A stretch of 64,000 nucleotides of DNA from Collinsella sp. (GTDB lineage Bacteria > Actinomycetota > Coriobacteriia > Coriobacteriales > Coriobacteriaceae): contig DXMV01000004.1 in assembly GCA_019414055.1 (NCBI GenBank), forward strand, positions 78,633 through 142,632, written 5' to 3'. A program made the position numbers and the translations under genes. This document shows positions 24,414 to 31,623 of this stretch, in pieces; the stretch's first letter is position 1; every line of letters begins with the position of its first letter. The notes beneath the pieces were generated by a model. The model did not search any database. It saw only the letters and a list, made by a program, of their open reading frames with translations, and was not told the origin of the DNA.

Positions 24414-24441
24414 GTTGCGTTACGCCTGCAGCGAGAAAGCG

Positions 24442-24477
24442 AAGGCCGAAGCCTCGGATGAGGGCTTCGGCCTTTTT
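24442..24477 (+). terminator. Terminator after the nucleoid-associated protein gene
   Basis: Perfect 12-bp stem AAGGCCGAAGCC (24442-24453) with GGCTTCGGCCTT (24463-24474), then a T-run. Confidence 0.85.
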
Positions 24478-24520
24478 ACTTGGGGCTTAATTTCGCTACT
24501 GGTTGAGCATAAGTCAGCGA

Positions 24521-24618
24521 AAACGCCCCAGAGCGAGCAAGGTGACGTGAAAGAGGAGGGCATTGACCTTTTGGTCATGCCCGACGACTGAACGTCAGAT
24601 TGCCGCTCTGGGGCGTTT
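24521..24618 (-). repeat. Long hairpin element, family alpha, copy 2
   Basis: Outer arms AAACGCCCCAGAGCG (24521-24535) and CGCTCTGGGGCGTTT (24604-24618) are perfectly complementary. The inner stem is GGGCAT-T-GACC / GGTC-ATGCCC (24558-24568 with 24573-24582). Read on the minus strand, the core carries CGTTCA, CGTCG, ACCAAAAGG and CTCCTCTTTCACG in the order seen at 14855-14916. It follows dapH in the same orientation as copy 1 follows ettA. Confidence 0.72.
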
Positions 24619-24631
24619 GCAGCGTCGGCTA

Positions 24632-24659
24632 GTTACGCGGTTTGGTAAAACCGCGTAAC
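24632..24659 (-). repeat. 28-bp palindromic repeat, copy 2
   Basis: Minus-strand sequence identical to 14795-14822. It lies 1 nt beyond the dapH stop and 13 nt before the long hairpin, the same spacing as at ettA. Confidence 0.78.
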
Positions 24660-24660
24660 C

Positions 24661-25380
24661 CTACAGTTGACGTAAACCCTCTTCCAAGCCGGTCTTGCTG
24701 TCGGTTTTCTCGTCGCGCATCTTGATGACGCGAGCGGGAACACCGGCCACGACGGCACCGGCGGGGACGTCCTCGACGCACACGGCGCCGGCGGCAACGA
24801 CGGCGCCCTTGCCTACGTGCACGCCCTCCAGGACCACGGCGTTGGCGCCGATCATGACATCGTCCTCGATGATGACGGGCGTGGCGCTGGCGGGCTCCAC
24901 AACGCCTGCCAGCACGGTGCCGGCGCCGATGTGGCAGTTCTTGCCCACGGTGGCGCGGCCGCCCAGCACGGCGCCCATGTCGATCATGGAGCCTTCGCCA
25001 ATGACGGAGCCGATGTTGATAATGGCACCCATCATGATGACGGCGCGGTCGCCGATCTCGACGCGGTCGCGGATGATCGCGCCCGGCTCGATGCGGGCAT
25101 TGATGCCCTTAAGGTCGAGCATGGGGACGGCGGAGTTGCGGCAGTCATTCTCGACGTCGTAGTAGTCGATGGAGTCGGCATTGGCATCGAGGATGGCCTT
25201 GAGCTCTTCCCAGTCGCCAAAGACGGTCTTACCACGACGGCCGCCGTAGACGTGCGCATCGCCCCAGGCAACCTTCATGCCGGGCTTCTCGCGCACATAC
25301 AGCTTGACAGGCGTCTTTTTAGGCGCGGTGGCGATGTAATTGATAATCTCCTGGGCATCCATCTCGGCTGCGTTGCTCAT
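24661..25380 (-). CDS. dapH: Tetrahydrodipicolinate N-acetyltransferase DapH
   Basis: 239-residue left-handed beta-helix acyltransferase that acetylates tetrahydrodipicolinate with acetyl-CoA. It matches DapH along its whole length: VVENDRRNS-like VENDCRNSAVPMLDLK, GINARIEPGAIIRD, then hexapeptide repeats INIGSVIGEGSMIDMG and GGRATVGKNCHIGAG, ending in EEGLRQL. DapD succinyltransferases differ in length and sequence. AAAGGAG lies upstream of ATG 25380. It is the last gene of the lysine operon and implies the acetylase variant of the pathway. Confidence 0.92.
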   Translation of the reverse strand: MSNAAEMDAQEIINYIATAPKKTPVKLYVREKPGMKVAWGDAHVYGGRRGKTVFGDWEELKAILDANADSIDYYDVENDCRNSAVPMLDLKGINARIEPGAIIRDRVEIGDRAVIMMGAIINIGSVIGEGSMIDMGAVLGGRATVGKNCHIGAGTVLAGVVEPASATPVIIEDDVMIGANAVVLEGVHVGKGAVVAAGAVCVEDVPAGAVVAGVPARVIKMRDEKTDSKTGLEEGLRQL

Positions 25381-25419
25381 ATGCTGTTTCTCCTTTGCGT
25401 GGGTACGGTAGTTAACTGG

Positions 25420-26160
25420 TTAGGCGAACATGACCTGATCGAAGGTGTAGAAGCCAGGGTCGCGGACGACGAGCTTTTGAGCGGCGGCCAGAGCGCCGTT
25501 GACAAAGATCTGGCGGCTCGTAGCGCGATGGCTAAGCGTGACCTCCTCGTCCTGGCCAAAGAAGCTCACCTCGTGTACGCCGGCGACGGTGCCGCCGCGC
25601 AGCGAGTGCATGCCGATTTCCTTGGGATCGCGAACGCCGCACATGCCCTCGCGACCGTAGACGGGATGATAGCCAGCCTCTGGCTCGGCCTCGACCACGG
25701 CGTCGAGTAGCAGCTTGGCGGTGCCGCTGGGAGCGTCGACCTTTTGGTTGTGGTGCGTCTCGACAATCTCGCAGTCAAAGCCGGGCAGCTCACGCGTGGC
25801 TTGGGCCACTAGGTGACGCAGGGCGGCGATGCCGATAGAGTAGTTGCCCGAGTGCATGACGCGGGCATTCTGGCCCAGCTCGCGCAGGCGGTCCATCTGA
25901 TCGGGTGTGTAGCCCGTGGTGCCCGAGACCAACGCGGCGCCTGTACGCTCGACATAGGCGACGACGGCATCGAAGGTCACGACGTTCGAGAAGTCGATGA
26001 TGACGTCGGCTGCCGGGGCGCTCTCGAGCTCGGACAGGTCAAAACCGATCTGGGCCACGATATCAAAAACGGGCTGCCCGGAGGCGTCGGCAATGCCTTC
26101 GGCGGTAGTGCGGATGAGCGAGCCCATGCGGCCCGTTCCCATAATGACGGTCTTAATCAA
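25420..26160 (-). CDS. dapB: 4-hydroxy-tetrahydrodipicolinate reductase
   Basis: 246-residue DapB. N-terminal nucleotide motif VIMGTGRMGSL, then VIIDFSN, GTTGYT, and the signature EIVETHHNQKVDAPSGTA with the catalytic His and Lys. It ends in FYTFDQVMFA. The start is TTG (26158-26160), overlapping the last 8 nt of the lysA-dapA frame, so translation is probably coupled. The product feeds tetrahydrodipicolinate to DapH, encoded next. Confidence 0.92.
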   Translation of the reverse strand: MIKTVIMGTGRMGSLIRTTAEGIADASGQPVFDIVAQIGFDLSELESAPAADVIIDFSNVVTFDAVVAYVERTGAALVSGTTGYTPDQMDRLRELGQNARVMHSGNYSIGIAALRHLVAQATRELPGFDCEIVETHHNQKVDAPSGTAKLLLDAVVEAEPEAGYHPVYGREGMCGVRDPKEIGMHSLRGGTVAGVHEVSFFGQDEEVTLSHRATSRQIFVNGALAAAQKLVVRDPGFYTFDQVMFA

Positions 26161-27043
26161 GCAGACCAGCTCCCTTCAGAGCATCGGTAAGTGCGGAACG
26201 CGTGTCGTCTGCCATGGGGCACAGCGGCATGCGGTAGTTGGCTTCGATCATACCCATCTGGGCGAGTGCTTCCTTGACGGGGATGGGGTTGACCTCGCTA
26301 AAGAGGGCGTTGATGAGCGGCTGGCCGGCAATCTGGATATCGCGGGCGCGCTCCACGTCACCGTCCAGATAGGCGCGGCACATGTCGTGCACGAGCTGCG
26401 GCTGAATGTCTGCCCACACGCTGATGGTGCCCGAGGCGCCCAGGCTCATGAGCGGCACGGTAAGCGCGTCCTCGCCCGAGTACATGCGGAAGTCATCGGA
26501 CAGCAGGTGGGCGATCTTGGCCGCGTAGGCGACGTTGCCCGAGGCCTCCTTGATGCCCATGATGTTGGGGTGCGCAGCCAAGCGCTCTACGTTGCGCTCG
26601 CTGATGCCGCAGCCGCAGCGGCCGGGGATGTTGTACAGGATGCAGGGGATGTCCACCGCGTCGGCAACGGTCTTAAAGTGCTGATAGATGCCCTCTTCGT
26701 TGGACTTGTTGTAGTAGGGGGTGATGAGCAGCAGACCGTCGGCGCCCAGGCCCTGGTAGGTGAGCGACTTGGTGAGCATGGTCTGCGTGGAGTTGGAGCC
26801 CGAGCCGGCGATGACGGGGACGCGGCCCGCGACCTGCTTGACCACTGCGGCAACGACGGAGTTGTCCTCGTCGTCGGTCATCGTGGCGCTCTCGCCGGTG
26901 GTGCCCAGAGTGAGGATGGCGTCGGTACCATTTTGCAGATGGAAATCGATAAGGCGCTCGAGCGCATCGAAGTCGACACTGCCGTCTTTTTTAAACGGCG
27001 TCACAAGGGCGACGATTGAGCCCTCGAGATTGCGGATGTCCAT
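26153..27043 (-). CDS. dapA: DapA moiety, possible independent product from internal start
   Basis: Within the fusion frame, AAGGAG (27050-27055, minus strand) stands 6 nt before ATG 27043. Translation from here gives a normal 296-residue 4-hydroxy-tetrahydrodipicolinate synthase beginning MDIRNLEGSIVALVTPF. It condenses pyruvate with aspartate semialdehyde. So the operon could make both fused and free DapA, or the fusion may simply be loss of the lysA stop codon. Its 3' end overlaps dapB. Confidence 0.7.
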   Translation of the reverse strand: MDIRNLEGSIVALVTPFKKDGSVDFDALERLIDFHLQNGTDAILTLGTTGESATMTDDEDNSVVAAVVKQVAGRVPVIAGSGSNSTQTMLTKSLTYQGLGADGLLLITPYYNKSNEEGIYQHFKTVADAVDIPCILYNIPGRCGCGISERNVERLAAHPNIMGIKEASGNVAYAAKIAHLLSDDFRMYSGEDALTVPLMSLGASGTISVWADIQPQLVHDMCRAYLDGDVERARDIQIAGQPLINALFSEVNPIPVKEALAQMGMIEANYRMPLCPMADDTRSALTDALKGAGLLD

Positions 27044-28462
27044 GTTCTTCTCCTTCGCTTCCGCGATTTGGATGCGCTTGTTCCATTGGGCGGCGACCGC
27101 CAGGCGCTCGTCCTGGGCACGATGGCGGGCAGTATCGGCGCGCGACTTGGCCAGTAGCTCTCGGCCGCTCGGCAGCACGTCGAGCGTGGCAAAGTAATCG
27201 CCCGGGCGCTCAGCACGGCGGATAAGGTCGGCCGAGCCATCGGGGCGCAGCAGCACCTCTGCGGAGCGCAGGCGGCCGTTGTAGTTGTAGCCCATGGAGT
27301 AGCCATGCGCGCCCGTGTCGTGAATCACGAGCAGGTCGCCCACGTCGATATGCGGCAGTTTGCGGTCGATGGCGAACTTATCGTTGTTCTCGCACAGATT
27401 GCCCGTGATGTCGTAGGTGTCCGTAACGGGCGCTGCAGTCTTGTCGGCGCCACCTGGCTGACCCATCACCGTAATGTGGTGGTAGGCGCCATACATGGCA
27501 GGGCGAATCAGATCGACGGCGCTTGCATCGACACCGATATAGTTCTTGTAGATCTGCTTCTCATGGATGGCCTTGGTCACCAGGCAGCCGTAGGGGCCCA
27601 TCATAAAACGACCCATCTCGGTGCAGATCGCCACATCGCCCATGCCGGCGGGAACCAGAATCTCGTCGTAGGCCGCGTGTACGCCCTCGCCGATGGCGTG
27701 GATGTCGTTGGCCTGCTGCTCGGGTAGATAGGGGATGCCGACGCCGCCGGACAGATTGATAAAGGCGACATGTGCGCCGGTCTCGCGCTCCAGGCGCACG
27801 GCAAGCTCAAAGAGGATGCGTGCAAGCTTGGGGTAGTAGTCGTTGGTGACGGTGTTGCTGGCAAGGAATGCGTGGATGCCAAAGTTTTCGGCGCCCTTGG
27901 CCTTGAGCATGCGGAAGGCCTCAAAGAGCTGCTCGGTGGTCATGCCGTACTTGGAGTCGCCGGGGTTATCCATGATGCCGTTGGAGAGCTGGAACAGGCC
28001 GCCCGGATTAAAGCGGCAGCTGACTGTCTTGGGGATGGGCCCCGCGACACGCTCAAAGAACTCGATATGGCTGATGTCGTCAAAGTTGACGATGGCGCCC
28101 AGTTTATCTGCAAGGGCAAAGTCCGCCGCCGGCGTGTCGTTGGACGAGAACATGATGTCGTGGCCGGTGATACCCAGCGAGCGGGCGATCATGAGCTCGG
28201 TATAGCTCGAACAATCGCAGCCGCAGCCGTATTCGTTGAGAATGGAGATGAGCGCCGGGTTGGGATTGGCCTTGACGGCAAAGTATTCCTTAAAGCCCGG
28301 GTTCCATGCGAAGGCGTCGCGCACTTCTTGCATGTTGCGGCGGATGCCCGCCTCGTCGTATAGATGAAATGGCGTGGGGAACTGCTCGACGATATGCTCG
28401 AGCGTCTCCTTGTCCACAAACGGCTGCTTGGCCGCATATGGCTCGTTGGGGGTCAATGCCAT
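26153..28462 (-). CDS. lysA: LysA-DapA in-frame fusion (diaminopimelate decarboxylase plus dihydrodipicolinate synthase)
   Basis: A single 769-codon frame. Residues 1 to about 430 are a PLP group-IV decarboxylase: EYFAVKANPNP with the PLP Lys, NLSGGVGIPY, CTEMGRFMMGPYG and GAHGYSMGYNYNGRLRSAEVLL (parts quoted). A helical linker of about 40 residues follows. Residues 474-769 are a complete DapA: GTTGESATM, LLITPYYNKSN and GIKEASG with the Schiff-base Lys. It joins the last enzyme of lysine synthesis to the first committed one. An RBS inside the frame (27050-27055) would also allow free DapA. It is downstream of a lysine riboswitch. Ordinary lysA and dapA lengths are about 420 and 295. Confidence 0.85.
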   Translation of the reverse strand: MALTPNEPYAAKQPFVDKETLEHIVEQFPTPFHLYDEAGIRRNMQEVRDAFAWNPGFKEYFAVKANPNPALISILNEYGCGCDCSSYTELMIARSLGITGHDIMFSSNDTPAADFALADKLGAIVNFDDISHIEFFERVAGPIPKTVSCRFNPGGLFQLSNGIMDNPGDSKYGMTTEQLFEAFRMLKAKGAENFGIHAFLASNTVTNDYYPKLARILFELAVRLERETGAHVAFINLSGGVGIPYLPEQQANDIHAIGEGVHAAYDEILVPAGMGDVAICTEMGRFMMGPYGCLVTKAIHEKQIYKNYIGVDASAVDLIRPAMYGAYHHITVMGQPGGADKTAAPVTDTYDITGNLCENNDKFAIDRKLPHIDVGDLLVIHDTGAHGYSMGYNYNGRLRSAEVLLRPDGSADLIRRAERPGDYFATLDVLPSGRELLAKSRADTARHRAQDERLAVAAQWNKRIQIAEAKEKNMDIRNLEGSIVALVTPFKKDGSVDFDALERLIDFHLQNGTDAILTLGTTGESATMTDDEDNSVVAAVVKQVAGRVPVIAGSGSNSTQTMLTKSLTYQGLGADGLLLITPYYNKSNEEGIYQHFKTVADAVDIPCILYNIPGRCGCGISERNVERLAAHPNIMGIKEASGNVAYAAKIAHLLSDDFRMYSGEDALTVPLMSLGASGTISVWADIQPQLVHDMCRAYLDGDVERARDIQIAGQPLINALFSEVNPIPVKEALAQMGMIEANYRMPLCPMADDTRSALTDALKGAGLLD

Positions 28463-28476
28463 GTCCCGTAAACCTC

Positions 28477-28539
28477 GCTATCCAGACGGCGCCATCTGCG
28501 CATCGAATCCGCATAACGTGGATCCAATGTCCGGATAGC
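28477..28539 (-). promoter_or_regulatory. Expression platform of the lysine riboswitch
   Basis: GCTATCCAGAC (28477-28487, plus strand) and GTCCGGATAGC (28529-28539) can pair over 11 positions with one G-U. The distal arm includes the GCTATC that also forms the closing stem of the aptamer, so the two pairings exclude each other. The near arm abuts the lysA RBS (GAGG at 28473-28476). The switch therefore most simply acts on translation start. Confidence 0.55.
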
Positions 28540-28690
28540 GCTCCCGCATTGCTGCAGACAGTCCTGCGGGTGTTTCCCGCAGGCCCACCAGGCTGTTCGC
28601 GCCCGAAATGCCCAGTTCGGCGGGTTTCGCCTCCCCGCAGGGTCAAAGTCTGCCGACTCGCCCGCGGCTCTTCGTGCCCGCGCCTCTATC
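28534..28690 (-). promoter_or_regulatory. Lysine riboswitch (L box) aptamer
   Basis: On the minus strand the leader begins GATAGAGGCGCG, then GAAGAGCC, GGGGAGGCGAAACCCGCCGAA-type loop (quoted part: CCGCCGAACTGG), a GGCCTGCGGG/CCCGCAGG stem and closes with GGGAGCGCTATC. These are the conserved L-box blocks, in order. The closing stem pairs GATAG with CTATC. It sits 71 nt before the lysA-dapA start, so free lysine should lower expression of the whole operon. Confidence 0.85.
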
Positions 28691-28844
28691 AAGTGGTAAC
28701 GACCCTACCACGTTGCACTTTACCAAACAAGAGTATTCGTATATAACGTTTAAAAAATGCAGGGATATGCTAGAAACAAGGGTGCCACAATCCTGCGTCA
28801 CAATATTGTGTGAATGGATATGCCCCCCCATGAAAGGATCCTTT

Positions 28845-30032
28845 ATGACCGAGCTCCAAGAACTTCGTCGCTATCGGCGCGACCTGCATCGCATTCCGGA
28901 GCTCGATTTCGATCTTCCTCAAACCATAGCCTATATCGAGGGCGTGCTCGCCTCGCTTACCTGTGAAGTAACCCATCCGTGCCCCAGCTGCGTCTGCGCT
29001 TTCTTCGATGCCGGCACGGGCGCCGCGCATGCCACGGCGATTCGCGCCGACATGGACGCCCTGCCCATCGCGGAGGCAACGGGCGCGGCCTTTGCCTCGA
29101 CGCATCCCGGTAAGATGCATGCGTGCGGTCACGACGGTCACATGGCCATGGTGCTTGCCGCCGCGACGTATGTCGATCGCACGATTCGTGAGCAGCCGGG
29201 TGCCATTAAGCGCAACGTGCTCTTTGTGTTTCAGCCGGCCGAGGAAACGACCGGTGGCGCCAAGACGGTGTGTGAGAGCGGCGTATTCGAGCGCTACGGG
29301 GCGGATCGCATCTTTGGCTTCCACGTATGGCCCGATTTGCCCGCCGGCACGTTGGCGAGCTGTTCCGGTCCGCTGCTGGCGCGTTCGAGTGAGACGCACA
29401 TTCATATCCATGGCGCGAGCATCCATATCGCCAAGACCTACGGCGTTCCAGTCGAGGAATCGCATGATGCCGCGCTGGCAGCGGCCAAGTTCTTGGTTTC
29501 CGAGCGCGAGCTGATGGACGAGTTAGGTGCCGACGAGCCCTGCATTGGTAAGTTCGGCCTGCTGCAGGCCGGCACCGTCTGCAATGCGGTGGCGGGGGAG
29601 GCCCATGTCGCGGGCAGCCTGCGCGTGTTTACGGACGGTATGTTCGACCGTGCGCGCGAGGGCGTGCGCCGCGTGTTGGACGAGGCCTGCGCCGCAACAG
29701 GCTGCACGTACGACCTCGACTTTGCCGAGGGCTATCCGCCGGTCGATAACGACCCCGAGCTGTTCGCCCACATTGCGCCTGCCTTGTCCGAGCTGCAACT
29801 TGTGGATGAGCCACTGCTAATCGCCGAGGATTTCGCGTTCTATCAGCGTCATCTGCCGGGCGTGTTCTTCTTGCTGGGCACGGGCGTGCCGGAGGGTCAA
29901 GAAAACCCGAGCGATTCGGATGGCTGCCCCGCCTATGCCACGAGCGCTCTGCATACCGATACCATGCTCTTTGACGAGGAAATCCTGCTCAAAGGTCTCG
30001 ATGTCTACAAACGACTGCTTAACTTGGAGTGA
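28845..30032 (+). CDS. M20-family amidohydrolase, probable N-acetyl-diaminopimelate deacetylase
   Basis: 395-residue M20D peptidase/amidohydrolase. AAAGGATC precedes ATG 28845. Metal-binding residues: AIRADMDALPI, HACGHDGHMAM, FQPAEETTGGA with catalytic Glu, FGFHVWPDLPAG and the late LIAEDFAFY. A lid domain lies at about residues 180-290. Family members deacylate N-acyl amino acids (hippurate, N-acetyl-LL-diaminopimelate, indole-acetyl amino acids). Its divergent position to the lysine operon, which uses DapH, makes N-acetyl-diaminopimelate the favoured substrate. Two possible promoters share the 28700-28840 gap. Confidence 0.8.
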   Translation: MTELQELRRYRRDLHRIPELDFDLPQTIAYIEGVLASLTCEVTHPCPSCVCAFFDAGTGAAHATAIRADMDALPIAEATGAAFASTHPGKMHACGHDGHMAMVLAAATYVDRTIREQPGAIKRNVLFVFQPAEETTGGAKTVCESGVFERYGADRIFGFHVWPDLPAGTLASCSGPLLARSSETHIHIHGASIHIAKTYGVPVEESHDAALAAAKFLVSERELMDELGADEPCIGKFGLLQAGTVCNAVAGEAHVAGSLRVFTDGMFDRAREGVRRVLDEACAATGCTYDLDFAEGYPPVDNDPELFAHIAPALSELQLVDEPLLIAEDFAFYQRHLPGVFFLLGTGVPEGQENPSDSDGCPAYATSALHTDTMLFDEEILLKGLDVYKRLLNLE

Positions 30033-30034
30033 CG

Positions 30035-30355
30035 ATGAAGCGCCGACAGTCTTCCGTATATAGTCCGGGTGGATGCGGGTGTGGCTTGCTGCTGCTTCCG
30101 GTTATTGCTGTGAGCATTGGCGTGATGTTTGCGCTTGCCGGGTTGGCCGCGGCGGCGCTCGTGCTGCTGATTGTGGCCATTGGCGTGACGGTCTGGCTGT
30201 GCCGTTCTCGCGAGCAACGTCGTGCCGATGGTAAGACCAATGTTGGATGGACCATCTTTTTAGTCGTCGCCTACCTATTGAGCATCAGCTATTTAGTTTT
30301 CTTTATCCTGTTGCTTGTGAGTACCTTTACCGGGGAATCCGTCACGTTGGGTTGA
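30035..30355 (+). CDS. Small two-helix membrane protein
   Basis: 106 residues, family not recognised. ATG 30035 is 2 nt after the deacetylase stop, with GGAG upstream. Two long hydrophobic segments lie at about 18-55 (GLLLLPVIAVSIGVMFALAG, then AAALVLLIVAIGV) and 74-98 (IFLVVAYLLSISYLVFFILL), separated by a basic, charged loop SREQRRADGKTN. A CGCG pair precedes the first helix. It is probably co-transcribed with the deacetylase, but no functional link can be made. Confidence 0.6.
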   Translation: MKRRQSSVYSPGGCGCGLLLLPVIAVSIGVMFALAGLAAAALVLLIVAIGVTVWLCRSREQRRADGKTNVGWTIFLVVAYLLSISYLVFFILLLVSTFTGESVTLG

Positions 30356-30461
30356 TGCACTGCCAGCAGACGGTCGCGCAAAGTGCGTTTGCTCGGCGTT
30401 CGGATAACCGCATTGGCCGTTTACCGCAACTTTAGCTCTCAGCTAATGAATTCAAGTTTAA

Positions 30462-30513
30462 TCCTTCCTACGATGTGCTGTGTGCCGGCGCGGTAGCCGG
30501 ATCGTAGGAAGGA
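30462..30513 (+). promoter_or_regulatory. Perfect hairpin hiding the RBS of the lipoprotein gene
   Basis: TCCTTCCTACGAT (30462-30474) is perfectly complementary to ATCGTAGGAAGGA (30501-30513), with CCGG/CCGG pairing inside. The 3' arm contains the only RBS (AGGAAGGA) of the gene starting at 30520. Translation would need this stem opened by a protein, RNA or temperature, or a transcript beginning inside the loop. Confidence 0.6.
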
Positions 30514-30519
30514 CGCATG

Positions 30520-31062
30520 ATGAATAAGCTCGAAAATGAAGTGCTGCTGAGCCGTCGCGCTGCACTAGGTGCATTCGCCACCGTCGCCTTGGGGACTGCC
30601 GGTCTTCTTGCCGGTTGTGGTAGCGATAAGGCGACCGTCACCGAGGACGCTGGTGATGGCGACAAGAAGGAAGAGGCGAAGAAGGAAGAGCAGTCTACGA
30701 CTGACCTGGCTGTTGGCACGACGGTGACTACGACCGCTGGCCTTTCCGTCGTCGTCGATTCCGTCCAGCCCGGTCTCACAAATTATGACGGTTCGACCAT
30801 GACGGGTATTCACGTCACGTACGTCAACAATGGCGATGAGGGCGCGGACTACAATATCTACGACTGGAAGGGCGAGGACGCCAACGGTGCTCAGCAGAAC
30901 CAGGGTTATTACAGCGAGGGCTCCGATGAGCTGCAGTCTGGCACCCTTGCCGCCGGTGGCTCCGTGGCGGGCAATATCTACTTTGATGGCGACATCAAGA
31001 AGGCTCTCTATTTTGCCAACGTGTTTGATAAGTCCGCGACTGCGAGCTGGGTGCTTGCCTAG
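30520..31062 (+). CDS. Lipoprotein with DUF4352-like domain
   Basis: 180-residue secreted lipoprotein. Signal: LSRRAALGAFATVALGTAG followed by lipobox LLAGC; the twin Arg suggests possible Tat export. After the lipid-anchored Cys comes a charged linker (DKKEEAKKEEQSTT), then a beta-rich domain (VGTTVTTTAGLSVVVDSVQP, GIHVTYVNNGDEGADYN, AGGSVAGNIYFDGD) like DUF4352 immunoglobulin-type domains. ATG 30520 has the better spacing to the RBS than ATG 30517. It is probably displayed on the outer face of the membrane. Role unknown. Confidence 0.78.
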   Translation: MNKLENEVLLSRRAALGAFATVALGTAGLLAGCGSDKATVTEDAGDGDKKEEAKKEEQSTTDLAVGTTVTTTAGLSVVVDSVQPGLTNYDGSTMTGIHVTYVNNGDEGADYNIYDWKGEDANGAQQNQGYYSEGSDELQSGTLAAGGSVAGNIYFDGDIKKALYFANVFDKSATASWVLA

Positions 31063-31101
31063 CTTGTTGCCGTTGTTGACCGCATGGGGAGGTGAAGCCG
31101 C

Positions 31102-31524
31102 ATGCCCGATAAAAAGCTGACGGACGAGTTGCTCAACGAGCTCCTTGATGCGCCGAGTATCGATGGCTATATCAAGGAGCACGACTTTGCCACCCCGTCG
31201 CTTTCGGATTACTTAAAGCAGTTGCTGCAAGAGAAGGGGCTCGAGCGTTCGCGCGTGGTGCGTATGGCCGACCTCAACGAGACCTTTGGCTATCAGATCT
31301 TTACCGGTTCGCGCAATCCGAGCCGCAATAAGGTGCTGCAGATTGCCTTTGCAATGGCGCTGTCGATGAAAGAGACCAACCGCGCCCTGACGGCTGCCGG
31401 AGTGAGCGTCCTCAACTGCAAGGACCGTCGCGATGCAATCATTATCTTTTGCATCGACCGTGGCTGTAGCCTCCAAAAGGTCAATGAAGAGCTGTATCGC
31501 TTTGGCGAGGAAACGGTGAGTTAG
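31102..31524 (+). CDS. Small XRE-like regulator paired with a Ser/Thr kinase
   Basis: 140 residues. GGGGAGG precedes ATG 31102. The middle section SLSDYLKQLLQEKGLERSRV, ADLNETFGYQIFTGSRNPSR and KVLQIAFAMALSMKETNRAL has the helix pattern and sequence of lambda-repressor-like (XRE) domains. The C-terminal part NCKDRRDAIIIFCIDRGCSL is a second small helical unit. A eukaryote-type Ser/Thr kinase gene follows; regulator-kinase neighbours of this kind are known in gut Firmicutes and Coriobacteria. It may be phosphorylated by the kinase (inference). Confidence 0.65.
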   Translation: MPDKKLTDELLNELLDAPSIDGYIKEHDFATPSLSDYLKQLLQEKGLERSRVVRMADLNETFGYQIFTGSRNPSRNKVLQIAFAMALSMKETNRALTAAGVSVLNCKDRRDAIIIFCIDRGCSLQKVNEELYRFGEETVS

Positions 31525-31575
31525 TGGCCGATGGCTGAGCCGGCGGTGTCACCAGAACAACCATGCAAACGAACG

Positions 31576-31605
31576 GGGTGCGGACAACACGGGGTGTCCG
31601 CACCC
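31576..31605 (+). terminator. Hairpin between the regulator and kinase genes
   Basis: GGGTGCGGACA (31576-31586) is perfectly complementary to TGTCCGCACCC (31595-31605). There is no T-run, so it may be an mRNA-processing or translation-control structure rather than a terminator. TATGAT at 31611-31616 just after it could be a -10 element placing a transcript start on or beside ATG 31624. Confidence 0.45.
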
Positions 31606-31623
31606 TGCGTTATGATGAAAGCT

